Assembly (NCBI RefSeq): GCF_019263595.1
Contig: NZ_JADQDD010000024.1
Coordinates: forward strand, 1 to 35,004
Direction of reading: 5' to 3'
Length of the DNA: 35,004 nucleotides
Source of the DNA: Pseudonocardia sp. KRD291
Lineage (GTDB): Bacteria; Actinomycetota; Actinomycetes; Mycobacteriales; Pseudonocardiaceae
A program made the position numbers and the translations under genes. The notes beneath the pieces were generated by a model. That model was not told where the DNA came from and ran no database searches. It saw only the letters and a program-made list of their open reading frames with translations. This document shows, one piece after another, positions 22,395-30,584 of this stretch (the stretch's first letter is position 1; every line of letters begins with the position of its first letter).

Positions 22395-23084
22395 GTGATC
22401 GAGCTGCGCGACGTCACCAAGCTGTACCCGGCGTCGAGCCGGCCTGCCCTGGACAAGGTCACGGCCACGGTGGACGACGGCGAGTTCGTCTTCCTGATCG
22501 GACCGTCCGGTTCGGGCAAGTCGACGCTGCTGCGGTTGCTGCTGCGCGAGGACCGGCCGACCGGCGGCACGATCTCGGTGGGCGGGATGGCGCTGGCCGG
22601 GCTCCCGCGGCGCAAGGTCCCGAAGCTGCGCCAGCGGATCGGCTGCGTGTTCCAGGACTTCCGGCTGCTGGCCAACCGCAGCGTCGCCGGCAACGTGGCG
22701 TTCGCGCTCGAGGTGCTCGGCAAGCGGCCCGCCGAGATCCGCCGCGACGTCCCGGAGCTGCTCGCGCTGGTCGGGCTGGAGGGCAAGGCCGAGCGGATGC
22801 CGCACGAGCTCTCCGGCGGCGAGCAGCAGCGGGTCGCGATCGCGCGGGCGTCGGTGAACCGGCCGCCACTGCTGCTGGCCGACGAGCCCACCGGCAACCT
22901 CGACCCGGAGACCAGCCGCGGCATCATGGCGCTGCTGGAACGGATCAACCGCGGAGGCACCACGGTCGTGATGGCCACCCACGACGACACGATCGTCGAC
23001 GCGATGCGCCGGCGGGTGATCGAGCTGCACGACGGCACGGTGGCCCGCGACGAGGCCCGCGCGGTGTACGGGGCCGGTCGCTGA
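22395..23084 (+). CDS. ftsE: Cell-division ATP-binding protein FtsE
   Basis: This 229-aa ABC ATPase has Walker [10 protein letters not shown], a Q-loop in CVFQDFRLL, signature [14 protein letters not shown], Walker [13 protein letters not shown] and an H-loop ATHDD. With FtsX it forms the membrane complex that couples division to peptidoglycan hydrolase activation. GTG 22395 has TAGGTT (22382-22387) 7 nt upstream and no Shine-Dalgarno, so it is probably leaderless. A TTG at 22386 is also in frame but lies within the hexamer. The stop overlaps the ftsX start. Confidence 0.98.
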   Translation: MIELRDVTKLYPASSRPALDKVTATVDDGEFVFLIGPSGSGKSTLLRLLLREDRPTGGTISVGGMALAGLPRRKVPKLRQRIGCVFQDFRLLANRSVAGNVAFALEVLGKRPAEIRRDVPELLALVGLEGKAERMPHELSGGEQQRVAIARASVNRPPLLLADEPTGNLDPETSRGIMALLERINRGGTTVVMATHDDTIVDAMRRRVIELHDGTVARDEARAVYGAGR

Positions 23085-23986
23085 TGCGCGCCGCACTGCT
23101 GTCCCGCGAGGTCTCCTCCGGCCTGCGGCGCAACATCACGATGACGGTCGCGATGGTGCTGACCACGGCCGTCTCGCTGCTGTCGGTCGGCGCGGGGCTG
23201 CTGATCGTGCGCACGATCGACGACATCGGCGCGCTCTACACAGACCGCCTGGAGATCCAGGTCGCGCTGACCCAGGACACGTCGTCGAACGACCCGGACT
23301 GCACCGGCCCGATCTGCTTCCGGCTCAGGAACGTCCTCGAGTCCACGCCCGGGGTCGGGGAGGTGCGCTTCGAGAGCCAGCAGGAGGCCTACACCCGGTT
23401 CAAGGAGCTCTTCGCCGGCCAGAGCGTCGCCGACGTCGCCCGCCCGCAGTCGCTGCCCTCGACGCTGCGGGTGCAGCTCACCGACCAGGCCGCAGGACCG
23501 GACGCGGTGCGCGCCGCGGTGGCTAACCAGGTCGGCGTCCGGGAGATCATCGACCAGCGTGACGTCGTGGCGAAGCTGTTCGACTTCCTCGGCGGGGTGC
23601 GCAACGTCGCGTTCGCGCTGGCCCTGGTGCAGGCCGTCGCTGCGGTGCTGCTGATCTCCAACACGGTGCAGGTCTCCGCGTTCACCCGGCGCACCGAGGT
23701 GGGCGTGATGCGTCTGGTCGGCGCCACCCGCTGGACCACCCAGCTGCCGTTCCTGGTCGAGGCCACCGTGGCCGGGCTCATCGGCGGCGCGCTCGCCGGG
23801 GTGGGCCTGCTGGCCGGCAAGTTCCTCGTCGTCGACGACCTGCTGGGCGCGATCGCGCAGAGCAACGTGATCCCGCCGGTGCAGCTCACCGACGTCCTGC
23901 TGACCTCGGCCCTGCTCGTCCCGGTCGGCGGCGTCGTCGCAGGTCTGACCGGCTACGTGACCCTCCGGCTCTACGTCAAGGTCTGA
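23084..23986 (+). CDS. ftsX: Cell-division protein FtsX
   Basis: This 300-aa permease-like protein has the FtsX topology: a first helix (about 20-42), a large extracytoplasmic domain, then three helices in the last 130 residues. The extracytoplasmic domain has two cysteines (DPDCTGPICFRLRN) that probably form a disulfide. TRRTEVGVMRLVGATRW is the cytoplasmic coupling loop that contacts FtsE. ATG overlaps the ftsE TGA by one base (TGATG), so the pair is translated together. FtsX recruits NlpC/P60 hydrolases in actinobacteria. Confidence 0.97.
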   Translation: MRAALLSREVSSGLRRNITMTVAMVLTTAVSLLSVGAGLLIVRTIDDIGALYTDRLEIQVALTQDTSSNDPDCTGPICFRLRNVLESTPGVGEVRFESQQEAYTRFKELFAGQSVADVARPQSLPSTLRVQLTDQAAGPDAVRAAVANQVGVREIIDQRDVVAKLFDFLGGVRNVAFALALVQAVAAVLLISNTVQVSAFTRRTEVGVMRLVGATRWTTQLPFLVEATVAGLIGGALAGVGLLAGKFLVVDDLLGAIAQSNVIPPVQLTDVLLTSALLVPVGGVVAGLTGYVTLRLYVKV

Positions 23987-24024
23987 GCGTGAATGCGGTG
24001 GCGCGTCGCGGGTAGGCTGGACCG

Positions 24025-24510
24025 GTGAAGGAAAAGGGCCGGAAGGTGATCGTGCAGAACCGCCGGGCCCGGCACGACTTCGCGATCCTGGACGTCTACG
24101 AGGCCGGGGTCGCGCTGAAGGGCACCGAGGTGAAGAGCCTCCGCCTCGGCCGGGCCTCGATGGCGGACGCGTTCGCGACCGTCGACGAGGGCGAGGTGTG
24201 GCTGCGTGGCCTGCACGTCCCGGAGTACACACAGGGCAGCTGGACCAACCACGAGCCGCGGCGCACCCGCAAGCTGCTGCTGCACAAGGGCGAGATCGAG
24301 CGGCTGATCGGCAAGATCCGCGAGGGCGGGCTCACCCTCGTCCCGCTGGCGCTGTACTTCAGCGACGGCAAGGTCAAGTGCGAGATCGCGCTCGCACGGG
24401 GCAAGAAGAGCTTCGACAAGCGCCACGACCTGGCCAAGCGCGACGCCGACCGGGACATCCAGCGCGCCATCGGCCGCGCCGCGAAGGGTCGCGCCCGCAG
24501 TCTGCGCTGA
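24025..24510 (+). CDS. smpB: SsrA-binding protein SmpB
   Basis: This 161-aa protein has the SmpB barrel: [38 protein letters not shown] and [24 protein letters not shown]. The basic C-terminal tail [19 protein letters not shown] becomes helical in the mRNA channel. It binds tmRNA during ribosome rescue, and ssrA lies 1.1 kb downstream. The GTG start has TAGGCT (24013-24018) 6 nt upstream and no Shine-Dalgarno, which gives it a promoter separate from ftsEX. Confidence 0.98.
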   Translation: MKEKGRKVIVQNRRARHDFAILDVYEAGVALKGTEVKSLRLGRASMADAFATVDEGEVWLRGLHVPEYTQGSWTNHEPRRTRKLLLHKGEIERLIGKIREGGLTLVPLALYFSDGKVKCEIALARGKKSFDKRHDLAKRDADRDIQRAIGRAAKGRARSLR

Positions 24511-24574
24511 GCCGCGCCCGCAGCTGTGCCCATGGCATGCACCGAACCCCGGCCGCCCGGCTACGGTGACCGGC

Positions 24575-25516
24575 GTGGATCTCCCCGCGCCCCCGGTCTC
24601 GGACGACGACGTCCCCCGCTGGACCGCCGAGCTGGGCCTGCCCGGTCTCGTCGACACGCACGTGCACTTCCTGCCCGAGCGGATGCTGGCCAAGGTCTGG
24701 GACTACTTCGACCACGCGTGCGAGCACTACGGGCGTGCCTGGCCGGTGCACTACCGGCTGCCCGAGAACGAGCGCCTGCGCCACCTCGAGCGGATGGGCG
24801 TGACACGGTTCGCGCCGCTGACCTACCCGCACAAGCCCGGCATGGCCCGCTGGCTCACCGGGTGGGCCGCCGAGTTCTCCCGGCGCAACCCGTCCGCCGT
24901 CCGGACGGCCACCCTGTTCCCGGAGCCGGACGTGACCGAGTACCTCGGCGAGGCCGTCGAGGGCGGTGCCCGGATGGTGAAGGTGCACGTGCAGGTCGGC
25001 GGGTTCGACCCGCGCGACGAGCTGCTGGCCCCGGCCTGGGGCCTGCTCGCCGACGCCGGGGTGCCGGCCATCGTGCACTGCGGCAACGGCCCGATCCCGG
25101 GCCGGCACACCGGGCTCGACATCTTCGGCGACGTGCTCGACGCGCACCCCCGCCTCAAGGTCGTGCTCGCCCACGCCGGTCTGCCGGACTACACGGCCGC
25201 GCTGGAGCTGATGCGCCGCCACGAGAACCTGATGATCGACACGACGATGGTCGGGACGCCGTTCAGCGAGGACATGGCGCCGTTGCCGGCGGACTGGCCG
25301 GCGAGCCTGGTCGAGTTCGCCGATCGGGTGGTCCTGGGCACCGACTTCCCGAACATCCCCTACGCCTACGTCGAGCAGCTCGTCGCGATCCACGGCTGGG
25401 CGGCCGCCGACGACCGCCTGGGACTGCCGTTCCTGCGCTCGGTCCTGCACGACACCCCGGCCGCGGTGCTCGGGGTCCGAGACACCCGGGGCGCGCCCGA
25501 GACCGAACCGGGATGA
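24575..25516 (+). CDS. Amidohydrolase-2 family metal-dependent hydrolase
   Basis: This 313-aa protein has the amidohydrolase TIM-barrel metal motifs in order: DTHVHF, KVHVQVGG, AIVHCGNGP, VVLAHAGL and LGTDFP. The family includes decarboxylases and hydrolases; which reaction occurs here is unclear. It sits between smpB and ssrA. GTG 24575 has TACGGT (24562-24567) 7 nt upstream and no Shine-Dalgarno, so it is preferred over GTG 24566, which lies within the hexamer. Confidence 0.92.
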   Translation: MDLPAPPVSDDDVPRWTAELGLPGLVDTHVHFLPERMLAKVWDYFDHACEHYGRAWPVHYRLPENERLRHLERMGVTRFAPLTYPHKPGMARWLTGWAAEFSRRNPSAVRTATLFPEPDVTEYLGEAVEGGARMVKVHVQVGGFDPRDELLAPAWGLLADAGVPAIVHCGNGPIPGRHTGLDIFGDVLDAHPRLKVVLAHAGLPDYTAALELMRRHENLMIDTTMVGTPFSEDMAPLPADWPASLVEFADRVVLGTDFPNIPYAYVEQLVAIHGWAAADDRLGLPFLRSVLHDTPAAVLGVRDTRGAPETEPG

Positions 25517-25599
25517 TCCGCGGGCCCGGAGGCGTTACTCTGGTACGACCGCCCGGTGACGGGTGGCCGGAGAAAGATCCAGCACAGCAGGACCCACCA

Positions 25600-25981
25600 G
25601 GGGGTGAACGGTTTCGACTCCGATCGTTGATCGAGGTGAAGCGTGCCGAGGAAGACGACGATGATCTCGTTAACCATGCGTCGTAACAAAATAAGTGCCG
25701 ACAACAGTCGCACTGCCCCGCAGAGCGCTTTCGCGCTCGCTGCCTGATAAACAGGTAGGGGCTGTCGGGCCGGAGGCGTCCCCGCTCCGGATCCCGGCAT
25801 CATTAAGGGGACTCACCGCGCGGCTCGGCCACGGGGCCGCGTGGGACATCGAACAGTGGCTGGGATCGTCACACCGGCTTGTTCGCGTGACCGGTGGATC
25901 CGAGTAGAGGCTCAGCGGACTGCGCACGGAGAAGCCCTCGTGAACCGACGGAGGACCCGGGTTCGATTCCCGGCACCTCCA
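25600..25981 (+). ncRNA. ssrA: tmRNA (ssrA)
   Basis: The 5' end GGGGGTGAACGGTTTCGACTC and the 3' end with T arm CCGGG-TTCGATT-CCCGG form the tRNA-like domain. The acceptor GGGGGTG (25600-25606) pairs with CACCTCC (25974-25980) with one G-U, and A25981 is the discriminator. CCA is not encoded. The tag frame begins at GCC 25697 after AAATAAGT, as in mycobacterial tmRNA, and reads ADNSRTAPQSAFALAA, followed by TGA-TAA. About 50 nt of leader upstream is presumably removed. The length of about 380 nt fits one-piece tmRNA. Confidence 0.96.
25697..25747 (+). other. tmRNA proteolysis tag reading frame
   Basis: Sixteen codons plus stop encode ADNSRTAPQSAFALAA, with GCC as the resume codon. The ALAA end is the ClpXP-type degron. 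The stop TGA is followed in frame by TAA. Confidence 0.93.
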
Positions 25982-26012
25982 CCCTTGAAGTTCCACAGCA
26001 GGAACCGACACC

Positions 26013-26053
26013 GACGGGGCCGTATCCGCCACACAGGCGGGTGCGGCCCCGTC
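26013..26053 (+). terminator. tmRNA terminator
   Basis: GACGGGGCCG (26013-26022) pairs with CGGCCCCGTC (26044-26053), with further TCCGCC/GGCGGG pairing inside. It begins about 30 nt after the tmRNA 3' end. Confidence 0.82.
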
Positions 26054-26115
26054 GTCGTGTGGGCGGTCCCGTGCCTGCCGCTCGCCGATCCGGACGATCT
26101 TCCTTCCGCCGATCG

Positions 26116-26145
26116 TTGCACGATGAAACTGTGCATTGCTAACGT
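26116..26145 (+). promoter_or_regulatory. P450 promoter overlapped by an inverted repeat
   Basis: TTGCAC (26116-26121) and TAACGT (26140-26145) are 18 nt apart, a good housekeeping promoter. TGCAC (26117-26121) and GTGCA (26131-26135) form an inverted repeat over the -35 and the spacer, the right place for a repressor. Confidence 0.55.
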
Positions 26146-26180
26146 CGTGCGGCGTCGAGAGGGAGAGGTGTCGCGAACCG

Positions 26181-27431
26181 ATGACCACCACCGAGGTCCC
26201 GCAGGAGACCAGCACGTCGTACCCGATGACCCGGGAGTGCCCCTACCGCCCGGCCGCCGAGCTGGGACGGCTGCAGGCCGAGGAGCCGATCACCCGGGCA
26301 AGGATCTGGGACGGCAGCACACCCTGGCTGCTCACCCGCTACGCCGACGTGCGCTCGGTGCTGGCCGACCCGCGGTTCAGCTCGGACCCCTACCGCGACG
26401 GCTATCCGACCGTCGCCGCGTCCCGCAAGATGCGCCAGGACCGCCAGCGCCCGTCGTTCATCTTCATGGACGACCCGGACCACGCCCGCCTGCGCAAGAT
26501 GCTGATCGGCGAGTTCACCGTCCGCCGGATCGAGACACTGCGCCCGCTGATCGAGCAGACGGTCATCGAGCTGCTCGACGCGATGGAGGCGGGCCCGCGC
26601 GAGACCGGGAGCAGGCTTGCCGGAACAAGCATGAGCACCGACCTCGTGCAGGCGTTCGCGCTGCCGCTGCCGTCGCTGGTGATCTGCCACCTGCTCGGCG
26701 TCCCGTACTCCGACCACGCGTTCTTCCAGGAGCAGAGCCACGCCCTGCTCGACCTCACCTCCGGCGAGGACACGGTCTTCGGGGCACTCGACGCGCTGCA
26801 GGGCTACCTCGACGATCTCGCCGAGACCAGGCGGAGGAACCCGGCCGACGACCTGATCTCCCGCCTCGGTGCCCGGGTGGACGCCGGCGAGCTGGAGCCC
26901 TCCGAGGTCAGCGCCATGGCGTTCCTGCTGCTGGTGGCCGGGCACGAGACGACCGCGAACATGATCGGTCTCGGCACGCTGACCCTGCTCCACCACCCCG
27001 ACCAGGCCGCGCTCGTGCGCGACGGCGACACCGCCACGGTGCGCTCCGCGGTGGAGGAGCTGCTCCGGGTGCTCACCGTCACCCACCTCGGTCGGCGCCG
27101 GGTGGCGCTCACCGACGTGGAGGTCGACGGCACGCTGATCCGCGCCGGGGAGGGCGTCATCCTGGCCGCCGAGGCCGCCAACCGGGACCCGGAGAAGTAC
27201 TCCGACCCGGACGACCTCGACGTCACGCGCGGCACGAACCAGCACGTCGCCTTCGGGTTCGGGATCCACCAGTGCCTGGGTCAGCCGCTGGCCCGGATCG
27301 AGCTGCAGATCGCCTACCCGGCCCTGCTGCGCCGCTTCCCGGACCTGCGGGTCACGGTGCCCGACTCGGAGATCAGGTTCCGCGACCAGATGGCCGTGTA
27401 CGGCGTGCACGAGCTGCCGGTGGCATTCTGA
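26181..27431 (+). CDS. Cytochrome P450 (bacterial class I, CYP105-like)
   Basis: This 416-aa P450 has all the diagnostic motifs: I-helix AGHETT (253-258), ExxR in EELLR (293-296) and the heme-ligand loop FGFGIHQCLGQPLAR with Cys365. The overall style is that of soluble actinobacterial P450s that take electrons from a ferredoxin. Residues about 138-152 (AGPRETGSRLAGTSM) look like a short extra loop after helix D. The ferredoxin gene follows with a TGATG overlap. No ferredoxin reductase, biosynthetic partner or regulator is adjacent, so the substrate is unknown. ATG 26181 fits the protein start; GGGAGAGG lies 12 nt upstream, which is slightly long. Confidence 0.95.
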   Translation: MTTTEVPQETSTSYPMTRECPYRPAAELGRLQAEEPITRARIWDGSTPWLLTRYADVRSVLADPRFSSDPYRDGYPTVAASRKMRQDRQRPSFIFMDDPDHARLRKMLIGEFTVRRIETLRPLIEQTVIELLDAMEAGPRETGSRLAGTSMSTDLVQAFALPLPSLVICHLLGVPYSDHAFFQEQSHALLDLTSGEDTVFGALDALQGYLDDLAETRRRNPADDLISRLGARVDAGELEPSEVSAMAFLLLVAGHETTANMIGLGTLTLLHHPDQAALVRDGDTATVRSAVEELLRVLTVTHLGRRRVALTDVEVDGTLIRAGEGVILAAEAANRDPEKYSDPDDLDVTRGTNQHVAFGFGIHQCLGQPLARIELQIAYPALLRRFPDLRVTVPDSEIRFRDQMAVYGVHELPVAF

Positions 27432-27628
27432 TGGGTATGAAGGTGACGGTCGACAAGGACATGTGCATCGGCGCCGGACAGTGCGTGGTCACCGCTCCGG
27501 ACGTCTTCGACCAGGACGACGACGGCTTCGTCGAGGTCCTGAACGAGTCCCCGGGGGAGGGCGACGCGGAGGCTGTCCGGGACGCGGCGCACGTCTGCCC
27601 GGCCCGGGTCATCACGGTCGAGGAGTAG
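27431..27628 (+). CDS. Ferredoxin, [3Fe-4S] type
   Basis: This 65-aa protein has the three-cysteine pattern C12-x5-C18 and C56-Pro (CIGAGQC...CPARVI), the [3Fe-4S] ferredoxin of actinobacterial P450 operons. The acidic surface (QDDDGFVEV) suits P450 docking. Its ATG overlaps the P450 stop (TGATG), so the two are co-translated. It should be reduced by a ferredoxin reductase encoded elsewhere. Confidence 0.95.
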   Translation: MGMKVTVDKDMCIGAGQCVVTAPDVFDQDDDGFVEVLNESPGEGDAEAVRDAAHVCPARVITVEE

Positions 27629-27649
27629 CCCCGCACCGAGGGGCCGCCC

Positions 27650-28378
27650 TCAGGCCGCGCTGACGCCGATCAGCATGCCGACCAGGTAGGTGGCACCGGC
27701 CGCGATCGCGCCGAACATCAGCTGGCGCAGCGCGGCCGCCCACCAGGTCCGGGTGGTGAACCGGGACGTCAGAGCCCCGGCGGCGAGCAACCCTGCGCCG
27801 CCGACCGCGAGGCCGAGCCACAGCGACGAGAACCCCAGCAGGAACGACGCCAGCGGGACCAGCCCGCCGACGGCGAACGCCGCGAACGACGACGTCGCGG
27901 CCGTCCACGGCGAGGGCTTGTCGTCGATGCTGACCCCCAGCTCCTGGGTGATGTGCACCCGCAGGGCCAGGTCCGGGTCGGCGTGCACCTCGCGTGCCAC
28001 CGCCTCGGCGGTCGGTCCGCTCAGCCCCATCTGTTCATACATCCGGGTCAGCTCGAGCTGCTCCGCGTGCGGGTGCACGCGCAGCTCGCGGCGTTCCACG
28101 TCGGCCTCGGCGTCCACCGCCTCGTTCTGGGTGCCGACCGAGGCGAACTCGCCCAGCGCCATCGAGAACGCCCCCGCGACGACCCCGGCCAGCCCGGTCA
28201 GGACGATCAGTGCCCGGTCCGCGCCGCCCCCGCCGACGCCCGCGACGAGCGCGATCGTGGTGACCAGGCCGTCCATCGCCCCGAACGTGGCCGCGCGCAG
28301 CCAGCCGCCGGAGATGTCGCGGTGATGGTGGTCCCGGTCGTGCTCGGCCATTTCCGCGTCGAATCCGGGGTCGGTCAT
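27650..28378 (-). CDS. VIT1/CCC1-family transporter
   Basis: This 242-aa protein has an N-terminal His/Asp-rich stretch (HDRDHHHRD) and TM1 with GAMDGLVTTIALVAGV. TM2 carries GAFSMALGEFASVGTQNE, followed by a charged cytoplasmic metal-binding-type loop (EADVERRELRVHP...) and three C-terminal helices. This is the VIT family of Fe2+/Mn2+ exporters. ATG 28378 has ACCCTA (TAGGGT) at 28386-28391, 7 nt upstream, a leaderless arrangement. It is divergent from the photolyase gene and convergent with the ferredoxin gene. Confidence 0.93.
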   Translation of the reverse strand: MTDPGFDAEMAEHDRDHHHRDISGGWLRAATFGAMDGLVTTIALVAGVGGGGADRALIVLTGLAGVVAGAFSMALGEFASVGTQNEAVDAEADVERRELRVHPHAEQLELTRMYEQMGLSGPTAEAVAREVHADPDLALRVHITQELGVSIDDKPSPWTAATSSFAAFAVGGLVPLASFLLGFSSLWLGLAVGGAGLLAAGALTSRFTTRTWWAAALRQLMFGAIAAGATYLVGMLIGVSAA

Positions 28379-28496
28379 GGCGATCACCCTAGGCCGCGTG
28401 ACCTGCGGTTGTGCAGGCCCGGGAATCCCGGTCGGGCCGCGCCGTCCGAGGGTCGGTCGTGTCGCGGGCCCGGGCCGCGGCCCACAGACTGGTCCG

Positions 28497-29978
28497 ATGT
28501 CGGAACCTCCGCTGTGGCTCTTCGGCGACCAGCTCGGACGGCACGTGTACGACACCGAGGAGTTCGCCGGCCGCGAGATCGTCCTCGTCGAGTCGTCCGG
28601 GGCGCTGGGCCGTAAACCGTTCCACCGCCAGAAGCTGCACCTGATGCTCTCCGGCATGCGCCATCTCGCCGACGAGCTGGGCGACCGGGTCACGTACCTG
28701 CGGACCCGGACCTACCGGGAAGCGCTGGAGAAGCTCGGGCGCCCGGTCGTGGTGCACCAGCCGACGTCGTTCCCGGCCTCGGACCTGGTACGGCGGTTCC
28801 GGGCCGAGGGCCTGGTCACCGAGGTCCGGCCGAACCCGTCGTTCGCGCTGTCGAAGGACGGGTTCGACGAGTGGGCCGGTGACCGGGAGACGTTCCGGAT
28901 GGAGGATTTCTACCGCTCCCAGCGCGAGCGTTTCGACGTCCTGATGGACGGCGACGCACCCGTCGGCGGGCGCTGGAACCTCGACGCCGACAACCGCGAG
29001 CCGCCGCCGAAGGGGCAGCGCACGCTCGACGTGCCGGGCCCGTGGGAGCCGACCGAGGACGCGATCGACGAGAGGGTCCGCGCGGACCTCGACGCCGCCG
29101 GGTATCCGACCGTCGGGGTGGACGGGCCGCGCCGCTTCGCCGTCACCCACGACGAGGCGAGCGCGGCCCTGGCGCACTTCGTCGAGCACCGCCTGGACAC
29201 GTTCGGCCCGTACGAGGACGCGGTCATGGAGCAGGACTGGGCGATGGCGCACTCGCTGCTCTCGGTCCCGCTCAACCACGGCGTGCTGCACCCGCTCGAC
29301 GCCGTGCACGCCGCCGAGCAGGCCTACCGCGACGGGACGGCCGGGCTGGCCAGCGTCGAGGGGTTCGTCCGGCAGGTGCTGGGCTGGCGCGAGTACGTCT
29401 GGCAGCTCTACTGGCGTTTCGGCCGTGGCTACACGCGCCGCAACGCCCTGCGCGCGCACACTCCGTTGCCGGACTGGTGGACCTCGCTCGACGCCGACGC
29501 CGTCACCGCGAAGTGCCTCTCGACCGCGCTGGAGGGCGTCCGCGACCGCGGCTGGGTGCACCACATCCCGCGGCTGATGATCCTGGGCAACCACGCGGCG
29601 CAGCGCGGGTACGTCCCGGCCGAGCTCAACGACTGGTTCGCCACCTCGTTCGTCGACGGGTTCGCGTGGGTGATGCCGCCGAACGTGGTCGGGATGAGCC
29701 AGCACGCCGACGCCGGCGCGATGGCGACCAAGCCGTACTCCGCGGGCGGGGCCTACCTGAACCGGATGACCGACCACTGCCGAGGCTGCGCGTTCGACCC
29801 GAAGGTCCGGGTGGGGGAGAGGGCGTGCCCGTTCACCGCCGGGTACTGGCAGTGGGTGCACCGCCACCGGGAGCTGCTGGCCGGTAACCACCGCACCGCC
29901 CGCGCGGTGGCGACGATGAACCGTCTGGGCGACCTCGACGCGGTGCTCGAGCAGGAGTCGGCCCGCGAGGAGTTCTAG
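28497..29978 (+). CDS. Iron-sulfur bacterial photolyase/cryptochrome (FeS-BCP, PhrB-like)
   Basis: This 493-aa protein belongs to the deoxyribodipyrimidine photolyase-related group. It begins WLFGDQLG and carries the FeS-BCP motifs HHIPRLMILGNHA and YVWQLYWRFGR. The [4Fe-4S] cysteines are visible: one in AKCLSTAL and three in DHCRGCAFDPKVRVGERACPF, where C-x2-C-x12-C matches the spacing in Agrobacterium PhrB. That family repairs (6-4) photoproducts and binds FAD with a lumazine antenna. The ATG at 28497 has CAGACT 6 nt upstream, a variant of the local leaderless element. The divergent neighbour is a metal transporter. Confidence 0.95.
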   Translation: MSEPPLWLFGDQLGRHVYDTEEFAGREIVLVESSGALGRKPFHRQKLHLMLSGMRHLADELGDRVTYLRTRTYREALEKLGRPVVVHQPTSFPASDLVRRFRAEGLVTEVRPNPSFALSKDGFDEWAGDRETFRMEDFYRSQRERFDVLMDGDAPVGGRWNLDADNREPPPKGQRTLDVPGPWEPTEDAIDERVRADLDAAGYPTVGVDGPRRFAVTHDEASAALAHFVEHRLDTFGPYEDAVMEQDWAMAHSLLSVPLNHGVLHPLDAVHAAEQAYRDGTAGLASVEGFVRQVLGWREYVWQLYWRFGRGYTRRNALRAHTPLPDWWTSLDADAVTAKCLSTALEGVRDRGWVHHIPRLMILGNHAAQRGYVPAELNDWFATSFVDGFAWVMPPNVVGMSQHADAGAMATKPYSAGGAYLNRMTDHCRGCAFDPKVRVGERACPFTAGYWQWVHRHRELLAGNHRTARAVATMNRLGDLDAVLEQESAREEF

Positions 29979-29999
29979 CCGATCGCTAGGCTCGGCCGG

Positions 30000-30584
30000 G
30001 TGAACCGCGCACGGATGCTCGACGTCGTGGGCACGCTCGTGCGTCTCGGGCTGGCCGCGATCTGGCTGGTGTCCGGCGCGGTGAAGGTCGTCGACCCGAT
30101 CGGGACCACGGTCGCGGTGGACGCCTACGACGTGCTGCCGGGCACCGTGGCGCCGGTCGTGGCGGCGGTGCTGCCGATCTTCGAGCTGGCGCTGGGTGCG
30201 TTGCTGCTCGTCGGGGCCGGAACACGCGCGGCCGCCGTGGTGTCGGCGCTGCTGCTCCTGGTGTTCCTGGCCGGCCTCGGCCAGGCGTGGGCGCGCGGGC
30301 CCTCGATCGACTGCGGCTGCTTCGGCGGCGGCGGTGCGGTCGCGCCGGGCGAGGAGGCCTACGGCACCGAGCTGGTCCGTGACCTGGGCTTCCTGGCGCT
30401 CGCCGGGTGGCTGACGGTCCGGCCCCGCACCCGGTTCGCGCTGGACCGGCGCTGGGACCGCGGGGACGGGGACGAGCCCGGTGACGGGGACGAGCCCGGT
30501 GACGGGGACGACGGCGGGCACGGCGACGGATCGATGACCGAGGGCCGGTCCGCACCGGCCGGAGCAGGGAGGAACCCGCGATGA
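30000..30584 (+). CDS. MauE/DoxX-type membrane protein with CxC motif
   Basis: This 194-aa protein has four transmembrane helices in the first 145 residues and the motif IDCGCFGGGG (Cys105, Cys107) before the last helix. This is the MauE family, related in topology to VKOR/DsbB-type electron carriers. It should relay thiol electrons across the membrane. The cytoplasmic C-terminus is a hydrophilic Asp/Gly repeat (GDGDEPGDGDEPGDGDD). GTG 30000 has TAGGCT (29987-29992) 7 nt upstream. The stop overlaps the start of the DsbA-like gene (ATGA), so the pair is coupled. Confidence 0.92.
   Translation: MNRARMLDVVGTLVRLGLAAIWLVSGAVKVVDPIGTTVAVDAYDVLPGTVAPVVAAVLPIFELALGALLLVGAGTRAAAVVSALLLLVFLAGLGQAWARGPSIDCGCFGGGGAVAPGEEAYGTELVRDLGFLALAGWLTVRPRTRFALDRRWDRGDGDEPGDGDEPGDGDDGGHGDGSMTEGRSAPAGAGRNPR
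30465..30511 (+). repeat. 18-bp tandem repeat in the MauE tail
   Basis: The unit GACGGGGACGAGCCCGGT occurs at 30465-30482 and 30483-30500, with an 11-nt partial third copy. It encodes GDGDEP units. Perfect identity suggests that copy number can vary. Confidence 0.8.

Noticed and set aside
26605..26640. A small hairpin (GCTTG-CCGGAA-CAAGC) inside the P450 gene, as a possible insertion scar
   Set aside because: It is in frame, short and without target-site duplication. It probably encodes a surface loop.
25841..27628. A 595-aa frame that ends with the ferredoxin sequence
   Set aside because: Only the last 65 residues are the ferredoxin. The upstream part runs through the tmRNA and out of frame through the P450 gene.
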